Shown in pieces: positions 13,604 through 20,188 of a stretch of DNA of 43,050 bases. Numbering within the stretch: the stretch's first letter is position 1; each line of letters begins with the position of its first letter. Origin of the DNA: a virus; IMG/VR virus record IMGVR_UViG_3300034013_000427, positions 1 through 43,050 of that record, one strand, 5' to 3'. The notes under the pieces were generated by a model. That model was given only the letters and a program-made list of their open reading frames with translations. It did not search any database and was not told the origin of the DNA. Both the position numbers and the translations under genes were made by a program.

Positions 13604-13807
13604 TTAATAACCTGTGGTTTCGTGGTCTGATACATAAGATTCAGTTAAGTTGTACTTATCTCTAAGCCTACTTACTTTCTCAATACTACCAGTTCCGATG
13701 TTGAATGTCAACGCAGACATTGCTTGTGGGTCAAGTCCCGTTATCTCTGCATCCCAATACGCTCTCTGCATAGAGAGCATATCAGGAGCGGTAAGTTCAA
13801 AGTACAT
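13604..13807 (-). CDS. Hypothetical protein (67 aa)
   Basis: Starts MYFELTAPDM; mixed helix and coil. ATG overlaps the stop of the upstream gene (TAATG). Function unknown. Confidence 0.5.
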   Translation of the reverse strand: MYFELTAPDMLSMQRAYWDAEITGLDPQAMSALTFNIGTGSIEKVSRLRDKYNLTESYVSDHETTGY

Positions 13808-14454
13808 TAGTTCTCCCTTACATTACATACCTCAGTGTCAACAATTTCAATGTTGCCATTTTGTGAATCAACATAAAGATTGTCGTAGATTTCTTGTTCT
13901 ACATCTGTATCTGAATCAGCAAGTAAATCTAACTGAATAGTTCCGCTAACTTCAATTGTTGCAGACCACTCAACTTCTCTAGTTAACTCAATCTCAAGGG
14001 CTTCGGCAATTAAACGAAGTGTTTCTTGGTCATCTGAATCGCTATAGGCTTCAACAATAATATCTTTAACTGAAGCAATCTTATTTGTTAAGACTGAAGC
14101 AATTTTAGAGTTAGTCCGTGAGTTATGTAGTTCCCATTCAATGTTGCGAACCTTGTCGGTTGCATATTCAGGGTCAGAGTAATTGCTTACAATCTTATAG
14201 GTAACCAATAGGTCAGGGTTATATTCTACTGCAGGTGATACTGTTGTTTCCATTTGCTCCTCTTTCGTTGTTGTTGGTGTAATTGTAGCATGCTCCACTG
14301 ACAATAAGGTAGTCTTACGTCCGCAAGGGCATGTGAGTTCTGTCACACCTGATGGGAATCCAAACCCGTCAGATGATGTTAGTTCTATTAATGAATCGCA
14401 TTCATCTGGGTCACAGACAAAGGTGTACTTACTTGATACTAGTTCGTTGGTCAT
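13807..14454 (-). CDS. Zinc-ribbon protein with internal promoter and second start
   Basis: The 215-residue frame starts at a leaderless ATG 7 nt after the -10 of the promoter at 14462. The N-terminal 55 residues hold Cys14, Cys19, Cys42 and Cys44 (FVCDPDECD and TCPCGRKT), a metal site. Inside the same frame a second promoter (14282-14303), a GAAAGAGGAG ribosome site and ATG 14253 begin a 148-residue form without the zinc part. The C-terminal part is acidic and beta-rich. Two products from one frame are therefore likely. Function unknown. Confidence 0.6.
   Translation of the reverse strand: MTNELVSSKYTFVCDPDECDSLIELTSSDGFGFPSGVTELTCPCGRKTTLLSVEHATITPTTTKEEQMETTVSPAVEYNPDLLVTYKIVSNYSDPEYATDKVRNIEWELHNSRTNSKIASVLTNKIASVKDIIVEAYSDSDDQETLRLIAEALEIELTREVEWSATIEVSGTIQLDLLADSDTDVEQEIYDNLYVDSQNGNIEIVDTEVCNVREN
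14282..14347 (-). promoter_or_regulatory. Internal TGTCA-N11-TACAAT promoter with CRP-type site
   Basis: TGTCA (14303-14299), 11 bp, TACAAT (14287-14282). A perfect TGTGA-N6-TCACA site lies at 14332-14347, centre 40.5 bp from the TGTCA box. It lies within the coding frame and precedes ATG 14253. Confidence 0.75.
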
Positions 14455-14461
14455 AAAGAGA

Positions 14462-14526
14462 ATTGTACCAGGTCCCACTGACATTATCAAGGATTTCCAG
14501 GGAATTTAAATGTGAGTCGTAACACA
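14462..14526 (-). promoter_or_regulatory. TGTCA-N11-TACAAT promoter, leaderless start at 14454
   Basis: TGTCA (14483-14479), 11 bp, TACAAT (14467-14462) preceded by TGG. A one-mismatch CRP-type site lies at 14511-14526 (centre 39.5 bp away), overlapping tripartite copy 5. Confidence 0.65.
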
Positions 14527-14538
14527 CTTTTTGCCCCC
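14495..14538 (+). repeat. Tripartite element copy 5
   Basis: TTCCAGGG, 15 bp, CGTAA, 11 bp, CCCCC. Lies between the tRNA-Asp gene and the promoter at 14462. Confidence 0.6.
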
Positions 14539-14555
14539 TTAGCATTGAGGGCGCT

Positions 14556-14632
14556 TGGCGATCCATAACGGACTTGAACCGTCGACCTCTACCGTGACAG
14601 GGTAGCGCTCTAACCAACTGAGCTAATGGACC
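14556..14632 (-). tRNA. tRNA-Asp (GTC)
   Basis: Minus-strand cloverleaf: acceptor GGTCCAT pairing with ATGGATC (one G-U), D-arm with AGTTGG, anticodon stem CTACC/GGTAG around loop CTGTCAC (anticodon GTC), T-arm with GGTTCAAGTCC. The CCA end is encoded. It follows the DUF932 gene on the same strand and may be cut from its transcript. Confidence 0.93.
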
Positions 14633-14680
14633 TGGAAAAAATTGTGAGCAGTTTTTATTCATGCTCAGGAATTTATTTAT

Positions 14681-15688
14681 TTAGAACGCAGAAACTAATT
14701 TTTTAATTTTATTTTTTTCTGCGGTTAGAATTGGGTCAAAGCCTGATGCACCCGCCATAAGTGTTTCAGAATTGCCACGACCTGAACGATAGTAATCAAG
14801 GCGTTCAGTAAGTGCGTTGAATGCGCCCCACTTTGTTCCCTTGATATTAGCATTGGTTGGTGAGTTATGGTACAACTCATCAAGGAGCACGACTTTGTTT
14901 TCCCACTTAGTCAATGCAACTTTAGCAGCATCCTTATCTGGCTTAGGATAAATTGTCTGAATCAACTTTGAGAATTCAGCATCAGTGATTGATTGAGAAT
15001 AAAGAGCCTGAGCCTCTTTCTCAAATTCATCAAAGTAACCAAGAGCAAGCCCAAGAGTTTCACGAGCAACTTGGATGCGACCTTCAACAGATTGCGTGTG
15101 GCGAATCTTGAAAGATTGCTTAGCATTCTTCATTGCAAGGTTAAGAGTGTTTTGGCATACAACACGAACAGGAGTAACAGCAGCCTGAACAGCAACTGAC
15201 CCGTCATGAGATGTCCAAACAATTAGATACAACTTAGTTGCATCATTTGCGCCTTGTGGGTCAAGCACCATTGTGCGAGGAATATCCACTGTACCGAATA
15301 CAACCTTACCGCTACGAAGTGAGCCAGCAGATTCCCAACGGCAATCAGCATTAGCATCATGAATTGCATCAGCGAATGCGAATAGTTCCTCATTCTGCAC
15401 AGGCTTGTAACGCTTTCCAACAGTTGCAAGCACATCAGTGCCATTGTTGAATGGGTTATCACGAATAACCAATTGAGCATTAGATACATCATTCCATGTA
15501 TCTGAGATATGGTCAGTTAGTGGAGACAAGCGAACATTCCAATTGGAAAGTTTTGCCTCATCTAACATCATTTGAGTTGTAACATCTTCATCTTGTGTAA
15601 AGATGCGATTTGCAAGGTTGTGCCATGCAGGTGCGCCACGAAGTGCGAATGCAACTTCGCCATTTTCCATTTCTAGATTATGAGCCAT
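14681..15688 (-). CDS. DUF932 phage/plasmid-like protein
   Basis: The 335-residue protein begins MAHNLEMENGEVAFALRGAP and continues with the AWHNL segment, as in the DUF932 (TIGR03299-type) family found on many phages and plasmids. Middle motifs include GKRYKPVQNEELFAFAD near 91-107, VVFGTVDI, and AVTPVRVVCQNTLNLA near 176-191. The C-terminal half is helical. Proposed roles include replication or recombination support, but none is established. Own promoter at 15720. Confidence 0.8.
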   Translation of the reverse strand: MAHNLEMENGEVAFALRGAPAWHNLANRIFTQDEDVTTQMMLDEAKLSNWNVRLSPLTDHISDTWNDVSNAQLVIRDNPFNNGTDVLATVGKRYKPVQNEELFAFADAIHDANADCRWESAGSLRSGKVVFGTVDIPRTMVLDPQGANDATKLYLIVWTSHDGSVAVQAAVTPVRVVCQNTLNLAMKNAKQSFKIRHTQSVEGRIQVARETLGLALGYFDEFEKEAQALYSQSITDAEFSKLIQTIYPKPDKDAAKVALTKWENKVVLLDELYHNSPTNANIKGTKWGAFNALTERLDYYRSGRGNSETLMAGASGFDPILTAEKNKIKKLVSAF

Positions 15689-15719
15689 TTTTTACCTTTC
15701 GTTTGTTTGATTAGTTGTA

Positions 15720-15795
15720 AGTATAACAGATGCCACTGACATTGTCTATGATTAGTTACAATATGTCCGAATTGATCCATGTGATTAATCTCACA
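15720..15795 (-). promoter_or_regulatory. TGTCA-N11-TATACT promoter with CRP-type site, DUF932 gene
   Basis: TGTCA (15741-15737), 11 bp, TATACT (15725-15720) preceded by TGT. Perfect site TGTGATTAATCTCACA at 15780-15795, centre 50.5 bp from the TGTCA box. Confidence 0.8.
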
Positions 15796-15798
15796 AAA

Positions 15799-15842
15799 TT
15801 CCAGGGTTATCCACAAGTGGTCGTAACCCTGTGGATAACCCC
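15799..15842 (+). repeat. Tripartite element copy 6 with two inverted DnaA boxes
   Basis: TTCCAGGG, 15 bp, CGTAA, 11 bp, ACCCC. The spacers hold TTATCCACA (15807-15815) and its complement TGTGGATAA (15830-15838). The arms GGGTTATCCACA and TGTGGATAACCC form a perfect 12-bp inverted repeat. Confidence 0.75.
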
Positions 15843-15887
15843 TTAGCTTTGCGGGCCAGCTGCACATATGCAGCCAGTGTTAGATCT

Positions 15888-16142
15888 TTACAGACCTAAC
15901 TCATCCCTAGTCAATTGATTCTTGCGGTTAAAGTTTACAACTTCGGACGGGAGGTAAAGAGCAGTCGTTTTAGTCTTCTTTAAAGTATCATAGACATAAG
16001 CACGAACATTACCAAAGAAGTTACGTCGATTAGAAAATACTAATTCAGTTAAGTACTCTTTATCAACACCTTGCTCAGAATAGATTGTTAAATCATTTAA
16101 CTTGTTTTCATCATAAATTTCTACACGAAATCTATTTTTCAT
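15888..16142 (-). CDS. Hypothetical protein (84 aa)
   Basis: Basic beta-rich protein starting MKNRFRVEIYDENKLNDLTI, with a central RRNFFGNVRAYVYDTLKK. An AACAAAGGTAATAAA leader precedes the ATG. No promoter of its own is seen, so it is probably read through from the gene at 16661. Function unknown. Confidence 0.55.
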   Translation of the reverse strand: MKNRFRVEIYDENKLNDLTIYSEQGVDKEYLTELVFSNRRNFFGNVRAYVYDTLKKTKTTALYLPSEVVNFNRKNQLTRDELGL

Positions 16143-16238
16143 TTTATTACCTTTGTTAGTAGTTGTCCCCGAAGGGAGAGCAGTTTGGCGACTTACTCAG
16201 GTCGTTCGCAATTTATCGTTATGCGAGAACGATTTTAT
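16143..16238 (-). other. Spacer with imperfect hairpin
   Basis: Ninety-six bases. The complementary segments CGTTCGCA (about 16202-16209) and TGCGAGAACG (about 16222-16231) form an imperfect stem, a possible processing or weak termination site. No gene seen. Confidence 0.35.
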
Positions 16239-16661
16239 TTACAGATAACGAGCAATAGCATTGTAAGTGCTTGTGCTTACTGTTTCCTCATCTGTCATCT
16301 TTAGAATACGAATTGCGTTTTCCAATTCCTCTTTTATCTCATTGTATGAGTGGCGGTGGAGAACTTCGTAGTCCTTCTCAGGCTCTTTAGGAAAGTCTGA
16401 CTCATTAACTGTTAAATCAAAATCAACATTAAGTGTCTTGTTCCATTGACGATAGTTTGTGCGTAGGTTTTCTGCCTTAGCAAAATTAGCCATAGCAAAC
16501 TTTGCTACTTCTTTGCGCCACTTTTCTAAAGCCTTTTCGTGCTTTGCTTCGTTGGCTTCTTGTGATGCGTAATCGGCATTTAACTTTGTCAAGCGAGTTT
16601 CTAGTGCCTTGATTACCTTTGGTGTTGCTATCTTTACGCTAATTGCTTTCTGTCGTGCCAT
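16239..16661 (-). CDS. Coiled-coil hypothetical protein (140 aa)
   Basis: Residues 18-75 are a long charged helix (EANEAKHEKALEKWRKEVAK) suited to a coiled coil. The rest is helical with an acidic middle. Leader AACAACGAAAG and GGAAAC lie before the ATG. Function unknown. Confidence 0.6.
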   Translation of the reverse strand: MARQKAISVKIATPKVIKALETRLTKLNADYASQEANEAKHEKALEKWRKEVAKFAMANFAKAENLRTNYRQWNKTLNVDFDLTVNESDFPKEPEKDYEVLHRHSYNEIKEELENAIRILKMTDEETVSTSTYNAIARYL

Positions 16662-16700
16662 TTGTTTCCTTCTTTCGTTGTTGGTTGGTTTGGTTGAGTA

Positions 16701-16722
16701 ATTATAGCAGGGAGGTCTGACA
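16701..16722 (-). promoter_or_regulatory. TGTCA-N11-TATAAT promoter, gene 16661
   Basis: TGTCA (16722-16718), 11 bp, TATAAT (16706-16701) preceded by TGC. The upstream gene ends only 26 bp away and no CRP-type site is seen. Confidence 0.7.
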
Positions 16723-16747
16723 TTTCTGCGACCCCCCTGCCTTTAGA

Positions 16748-16930
16748 TTATACGCCTAGTAGTGTTTGAGCAGATACTGAAGTCCAGCGAGTTTCTTTCG
16801 TTGGGAGTTCTAGTAGCACACGCACCGAGCCAGATGTTTGTGGGTGGATTTCCTTAATCACACCTGTCTTTTTTGACTTTAGGGTGGTGAATAAATCGCC
16901 AACCTTGTAAGTGTATCCATTTACTGTCAT
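16748..16930 (-). CDS. Small SH3/KOW-like protein (60 aa)
   Basis: Sequence such as YKVGDLFTTLKSKKTGVIKEI followed by VRVLLELPTKETRW has the alternating pattern of a small beta-barrel, possibly nucleic-acid binding. Own promoter upstream. Family assignment is tentative. Confidence 0.55.
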   Translation of the reverse strand: MTVNGYTYKVGDLFTTLKSKKTGVIKEIHPQTSGSVRVLLELPTKETRWTSVSAQTLLGV

Positions 16931-16959
16931 TTATTGCCTCTTTTCTTTGTTAGGGTTGT

Positions 16960-17035
16960 AGTATAGCATTGGGGTCTGACATTAGTCTAGCCCTATCTCA
17001 TTATTTGAGAAAGTTATTGTGTGACCTTAGTCACT
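16960..17035 (-). promoter_or_regulatory. TGTCA-N11-TATACT promoter with CRP-like site, gene 16930
   Basis: TGTCA (16981-16977), 11 bp, TATACT (16965-16960) preceded by TGC. A CRP-type site with one mismatch (TGTGA-N6-TCACT, 17020-17035) is centred 50.5 bp from the TGTCA box and overlaps the stop of the upstream gene. Confidence 0.7.
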
Positions 17036-17290
17036 TTCAGGTAGCCAAGCGTCTAAGTGGTGCTGTTCGATAATAGCCCACGCGGGCGCATGAGAGTCAC
17101 CCTTATAAGATACGCCTTCAGGCATTTCGATCAACTTATTATAATCCTCATCATAGTAGGCATCAATAGCATCAATGCAAGGTTGCACCATAGAAAGCGG
17201 AACGGGTGGGTAATGATTACCCTGTAAGTGATAACCTAGTGCTACCTCTAAATCTAATTCAGTTAAATCTAATGCTGTATTGTATCCCAT
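17027..17290 (-). CDS. Hypothetical protein (87 aa)
   Basis: Acidic helical protein starting MGYNTALDLTELDLEVALGY. Start overlaps the stop of the upstream gene. Function unknown. Confidence 0.55.
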   Translation of the reverse strand: MGYNTALDLTELDLEVALGYHLQGNHYPPVPLSMVQPCIDAIDAYYDEDYNKLIEMPEGVSYKGDSHAPAWAIIEQHHLDAWLPESD

Positions 17291-17496
17291 TATTCTGCCA
17301 CCTTAAGAATTGCGTAGGAACCACGCTCATTTATTTTATCAAGTGTTGTCTTAAGAGCAGGCGCAATTAAATCCTTTAGCATAGACTCAAGAATTAAAAT
17401 CTGTGAGCCTTCGTCTAATTGTAAAAATTGCTTTGCTATTGGATGTTCCTCATCAAACTCAGTTACAAATCGGAGAGAGTGTTCTACTTTAGTCAT
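17290..17496 (-). CDS. Hypothetical protein (68 aa)
   Basis: Acidic helical protein. Leader CCAACAACGAAAGGC precedes the ATG. First gene of a two-gene unit. Function unknown. Confidence 0.55.
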   Translation of the reverse strand: MTKVEHSLRFVTEFDEEHPIAKQFLQLDEGSQILILESMLKDLIAPALKTTLDKINERGSYAILKVAE

Positions 17497-17525
17497 TTAT
17501 TGCCTTTCGTTGTTGGTATAAGAGT

Positions 17526-17600
17526 ATTATAGCCTATCCCACTGACAAATTGTGCAACACGCCCAAGCTTTATCTAATTTATTTTGTGATTAATCTCACA
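17526..17600 (-). promoter_or_regulatory. TGTCA-N11-TATAAT promoter with CRP-type site, gene 17496
   Basis: TGTCA (17547-17543), 11 bp, TATAAT (17531-17526). Perfect site TGTGATTAATCTCACA at 17585-17600, centre 49.5 bp away; the same 16-mer occurs at 15780. Confidence 0.8.
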
Positions 17601-17602
17601 AA

Positions 17603-17647
17603 TTCCAGGGGGTTGTGGATAACTGCCGTAAGCCTGTGGATAACCCC
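17603..17647 (+). repeat. Tripartite element copy 7 with two DnaA boxes
   Basis: TTCCAGGG, 16 bp, CGTAA, 11 bp, ACCCC. DnaA boxes TGTGGATAA at 17614-17622 and 17635-17643 run in the same direction, 21 bp apart. A hairpin CCCGCA-GTAT-TGCGGG follows. Confidence 0.75.
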
Positions 17648-17676
17648 GCAGTATTGCGGGCCTGCATAGCTATGCA

Positions 17677-17808
17677 TTACTCTGCATATTTATTTTTATG
17701 TTTGATCTTTCTAAAATATTTTTTCTTATTGCGAACAGGTTGCGCCGCATTACTGCGACGCAATTCCTGAATTCGCTTTACTTTATCTCGAAGTGAATTT
17801 TGGGACAT
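17677..17808 (-). CDS. Small basic protein (43 aa)
   Basis: Lys/Arg-rich (RNKKKYFRKIKHKNKYAE at the end), likely to bind nucleic acid. Overlaps the end of the preceding gene by 26 nt. Function unknown. Confidence 0.5.
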   Translation of the reverse strand: MSQNSLRDKVKRIQELRRSNAAQPVRNKKKYFRKIKHKNKYAE

Positions 17809-17974
17809 GATACCCACTCGCTTCATGAAATCTATTTACATCAAATCGTTCATTATCTTTTGCGAACATTTCCGCAAAATCATTTACCATTTTAGAAAAT
17901 AGTGCTGGGTGTGCTTTATCGCTTGCGAACTTTAAAATTTCTGCTACTGCGACATAATCTTTTCGTGTCATCAT
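17783..17974 (-). CDS. Hypothetical protein (63 aa)
   Basis: Helical protein starting with two Met codons; either could be used. Overlaps the previous stop by 4 nt. Function unknown. Confidence 0.5.
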   Translation of the reverse strand: MMTRKDYVAVAEILKFASDKAHPALFSKMVNDFAEMFAKDNERFDVNRFHEASGYHVPKFTSR

Positions 17975-18174
17975 TTAACTGATACCATTCCTGTTCTGTA
18001 GAAAACTTTTGTATAGCATTTGCCTGTTGGCGTGTAAATATTTACAGTTGAGTATTCGTTAGCAAATCCCCAATCGGTGAATAAGAAAAAGTTTTCCCAA
18101 GCACCAAATTCGCTTTCGTATTCTGCTGACCAATGAGGAGCGTGTCCGTCATAAGCACAAGTTAATTTATACAT
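17971..18174 (-). CDS. Hypothetical protein (67 aa)
   Basis: Aromatic-rich beta protein (WSAEYESEFGAWENFFLFTDW). Starts by TAATG overlap. Function unknown. Confidence 0.5.
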   Translation of the reverse strand: MYKLTCAYDGHAPHWSAEYESEFGAWENFFLFTDWGFANEYSTVNIYTPTGKCYTKVFYRTGMVSVK

Positions 18175-18317
18175 TAGTCATTTTCTCCGTTCCAAAATAG
18201 TGAGCCGTCATCTACGCAAGCGCAAGGCTCGCAATCAAAATCATTATCATTACCAAAAAAGATTACTCCGTGTCCGTGGCAATCTTGGCAATCTATTGTT
18301 AATACTGAGTTAATCAT
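18174..18317 (-). CDS. DnaJ-type zinc-knuckle protein (47 aa)
   Basis: Contains CQDCHGHG at about 10-17 (the CxxCxGxG repeat of DnaJ zinc domains) and CEPCAC near 29-34, making one complete zinc site. Coupled by TAATG to both neighbours. Function unknown. Confidence 0.55.
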   Translation of the reverse strand: MINSVLTIDCQDCHGHGVIFFGNDNDFDCEPCACVDDGSLFWNGEND

Positions 18318-18481
18318 TAGTGTTGTTCCTCGCAATCTTTGTCATAGTCAAATCCGCAAAAGTAGCAACCCATAAATTCTAGGTGTTCGATACAGTAATA
18401 CTTAAATTGACTTTCATCACAACAAAAATGTTGCTCGTCTGCGATTTCATAGAAATCGGTTTTGTCGATTATGTTTAACAT
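18317..18481 (-). CDS. Cysteine/histidine-rich small protein (54 aa)
   Basis: Has CC at about 20-21, CIEH at 30-33 and CYFC at 39-42, suggesting one or two zinc sites. First gene of the unit driven by the promoter at 18510. Function unknown. Confidence 0.55.
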   Translation of the reverse strand: MLNIIDKTDFYEIADEQHFCCDESQFKYYCIEHLEFMGCYFCGFDYDKDCEEQH

Positions 18482-18509
18482 AGTTTTCCTTTCGTTTGTT
18501 TATTTAGTT

Positions 18510-18531
18510 ATTGTATCAGTTAGCACTGACA
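18510..18531 (-). promoter_or_regulatory. TGTCA-N11-TACAAT promoter, gene 18481
   Basis: TGTCA (18531-18527), 11 bp, TACAAT (18515-18510) preceded by TGA. No CRP-type site in the 70 bp upstream. Confidence 0.7.
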
Positions 18532-18602
18532 AATTTTGCGAGGGTTCTTACTTACGACATTGGGCGAGGACTCCCTCTAAACTGCCCCTGTTTCGATTTT
18601 AT

Positions 18603-18815
18603 TTAATCGGAAGTTTTTACGGCTAAATAGCGGTAAGTATCTTTTAGATTTAGCGGTGCAGAATAAATTGGGCGTACCTGCACTTTGTAAGTATCTGCAT
18701 TTGCATACCAGACACTATCATTTTTTTCTGCTGAGATAATTTCTCCAGTAAGAGAATTTGAGCGATACATTTTTCCTACAAGTAGGCTTTCGATAGTATA
18801 GACATTTGCTGACAT
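18603..18815 (-). CDS. Hypothetical protein (70 aa)
   Basis: Start at 18815 chosen for AACGAAAGGCGG upstream; a longer frame to 18857 crosses the promoter. Beta-rich protein. Single-gene unit. Function unknown. Confidence 0.55.
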   Translation of the reverse strand: MSANVYTIESLLVGKMYRSNSLTGEIISAEKNDSVWYANADTYKVQVRPIYSAPLNLKDTYRYLAVKTSD

Positions 18816-18848
18816 TTGAGTCCGCCTTTCGTTGTTGTTATGTATGGA

Positions 18849-18934
18849 ATTATACACGAACCCACTGACATAATCTAATTACTAGCGAGTAATTCCACAT
18901 TTTGAGACGCTCAACTCATGTGATAAAAATCACA
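18849..18934 (-). promoter_or_regulatory. TGTCA-N11-TATAAT promoter with CRP-type site, gene 18815
   Basis: TGTCA (18870-18866), 11 bp, TATAAT (18854-18849). Perfect TGTGATAAAAATCACA at 18919-18934, centre 60.5 bp away. Confidence 0.8.
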
Positions 18935-18955
18935 AAATCTCGGGCGTGTCGTAAA

Positions 18956-19000
18956 TTCCAGGGGGTTGTGGATAAGTCCCGTAAGCCTGTGGATAACCCC
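18956..19000 (+). repeat. Tripartite element copy 8 with two DnaA boxes
   Basis: TTCCAGGG, 16 bp, CGTAA, 11 bp, ACCCC. DnaA boxes TGTGGATAA at 18967-18975 and 18988-18996, 21 bp apart. Hairpin CCCGC-TCTTTT-GCGGG follows. Confidence 0.75.
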
Positions 19001-19047
19001 GCTCTTTTGCGGGCGCATCAACTTTTGTCAAGTAGACACGCCGTTGC

Positions 19048-19143
19048 TTATTCGAAATCCTTAAAAATTTCTTCAAGCTTTAAGATTTGCTCATCGGTAA
19101 GATGATCAATTTCAATTGCTTTTTCAAATCCAAAAAAATCCAT
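19048..19143 (-). CDS. Very small acidic protein (31 aa)
   Basis: One helix (IEIDHLTDEQILKLEEIFKD). Coupled by TAATG to the upstream gene. Function unknown. Confidence 0.45.
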   Translation of the reverse strand: MDFFGFEKAIEIDHLTDEQILKLEEIFKDFE

Positions 19144-19337
19144 TATTCGTTTTCCATTTCTGCTAGATAATCCTCATGTTCAACTAATCCAATCGCAAAA
19201 GCAACAGGGTCGCAACATTCCAAAATTTCGGCGGGTGTAAAAGTTGAATAACCAATTTTTACAGTAGGATAAACATCATTTAGTAAATCAATAAAACTTT
19301 CTTTAATTTCTAAATCTTTTTCGAATTGTGATTTCAT
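19143..19337 (-). CDS. Hypothetical acidic protein (64 aa)
   Basis: Helical protein with CC at about 41-42. Starts by ATGA overlap. Function unknown. Confidence 0.5.
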   Translation of the reverse strand: MKSQFEKDLEIKESFIDLLNDVYPTVKIGYSTFTPAEILECCDPVAFAIGLVEHEDYLAEMENE

Positions 19338-19483
19338 TCGCTTAACTCCAAATCTCTTATGTCGGCAACATAAACATTATTTTTATTTATTCCGTATTTT
19401 AATTGAAATTGAAATGTATCAATAGCCTCATCATAGGATTCAGCCTCGACATTTATAAAAGCATTAAACTCATAAACTGGCAT
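19334..19483 (-). CDS. Hypothetical protein (49 aa)
   Basis: Starts MPVYEFNAFINVEAESYDEA; alpha/beta pattern like a small ferredoxin-like unit. Lies between coupled genes. Function unknown. Confidence 0.5.
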   Translation of the reverse strand: MPVYEFNAFINVEAESYDEAIDTFQFQLKYGINKNNVYVADIRDLELSE

Positions 19484-19485
19484 GA

Positions 19486-19665
19486 TTACCAACACTCCTC
19501 ACATGTGAATTTAGTAAAGTCTGCATCTTTTGCAAAAATCTCTAAATAGTTATTCGAACAAATTGTGCATGATAGCAAATAAGTATTTGCCTTTTGGTAC
19601 ATGTATGGATTAGAGTTAGATAACTCTCTATTCTCTAAAACCTCTGATGAAATTAAAATACTCAT
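19486..19665 (-). CDS. Zinc-ribbon small protein (59 aa)
   Basis: CTIC (about 33-36) and CEEC (about 55-58) form a two-knuckle ribbon. Overlaps the upstream stop by 4 nt. Function unknown. Confidence 0.55.
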   Translation of the reverse strand: MSILISSEVLENRELSNSNPYMYQKANTYLLSCTICSNNYLEIFAKDADFTKFTCEECW

Positions 19666-19847
19666 TTAGTTAAACTCCAATCGGTGTAAAATGGTAAGCG
19701 GTCATAGTCATCATAGAAATAAACTCTATCTATGTTCTGCTCGCATGTTTCGCAGAAAGTGTATTCGACATCTACGCCCATGCCATAGGTAGTAGATACG
19801 CTCTCCATGTGTGGAGTGTGTGTATGTGTATTTGTTAGTGTAGTCAT
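19662..19847 (-). CDS. His-rich, CxxC small protein (61 aa)
   Basis: Begins MTTLTNTHTHTPHMESVS with alternating His-Thr, then CETC near 32-35. The His run plus CxxC could hold metal. Start at 19847 follows GAAAGGTGG. Function unknown. Confidence 0.5.
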   Translation of the reverse strand: MTTLTNTHTHTPHMESVSTTYGMGVDVEYTFCETCEQNIDRVYFYDDYDRLPFYTDWSLTK

Positions 19848-19879
19848 TTGAGACCACCTTTCTTTTTCGTTATGGTAGT

Positions 19880-19966
19880 ATTTTACCACGGGGGTCTGAC
19901 ATTTATCTACCTACTAGCCAGTAATTCCAAGATGTGAGACGCTCAGCCTATGTGATAATTATCACA
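19880..19966 (-). promoter_or_regulatory. TGTCA-N11-TAAAAT promoter with CRP-type site, gene 19847
   Basis: TGTCA (19901-19897), 11 bp, TAAAAT (19885-19880) preceded by TGG. Perfect TGTGATAATTATCACA at 19951-19966, centre 61.5 bp away. Confidence 0.8.
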
Positions 19967-19970
19967 TAAA

Positions 19971-20014
19971 TTCTGGGGTTTTCCACAGATGCCCGTAACC
20001 CTGTGGATAACCCC
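19971..20014 (+). repeat. Tripartite element copy 9 with two inverted DnaA boxes
   Basis: TTCTGGGG, 15 bp, CGTAA, 11 bp, ACCCC. Boxes TTTTCCACA (19979-19987) and TGTGGATAA (20002-20010) face each other in a 14-bp stem with one mismatch. Hairpin CCCGC-TCTTTT-GCGGG and the inverted repeat GCTTGACA-T-TGTCAAGC (about 20031-20047) follow. Confidence 0.75.
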
Positions 20015-20062
20015 GCTCTTTTGCGGGCCAGCTTGACATTGTCAAGCCGACACGCCGTTAGG

Positions 20063-20188
20063 CTAGTGTGATCTTTCCGACTTTATGTGTTGCCATTCAT
20101 CTATCCACTCACGCACTACTATGCGCCCCATAATAAGGGCGGGGATAGCAATAGATAACTGCACTAGTGTAGTTAGTAGTCTATTCAT
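20063..20188 (-). CDS. Small membrane protein (41 aa)
   Basis: Residues 4-24 are hydrophobic (LLTTLVQLSIAIPALIMG), then a charged tail. Coupled to the upstream gene. Function unknown. Confidence 0.5.
   Translation of the reverse strand: MNRLLTTLVQLSIAIPALIMGRIVVREWIDEWQHIKSERSH

Noticed and set aside
16202-16231. Hairpin taken as a rho-independent terminator
   Set aside because: The stem is imperfect and no T-run follows, and the next gene (15888-16142) has no promoter of its own, so read-through is needed.
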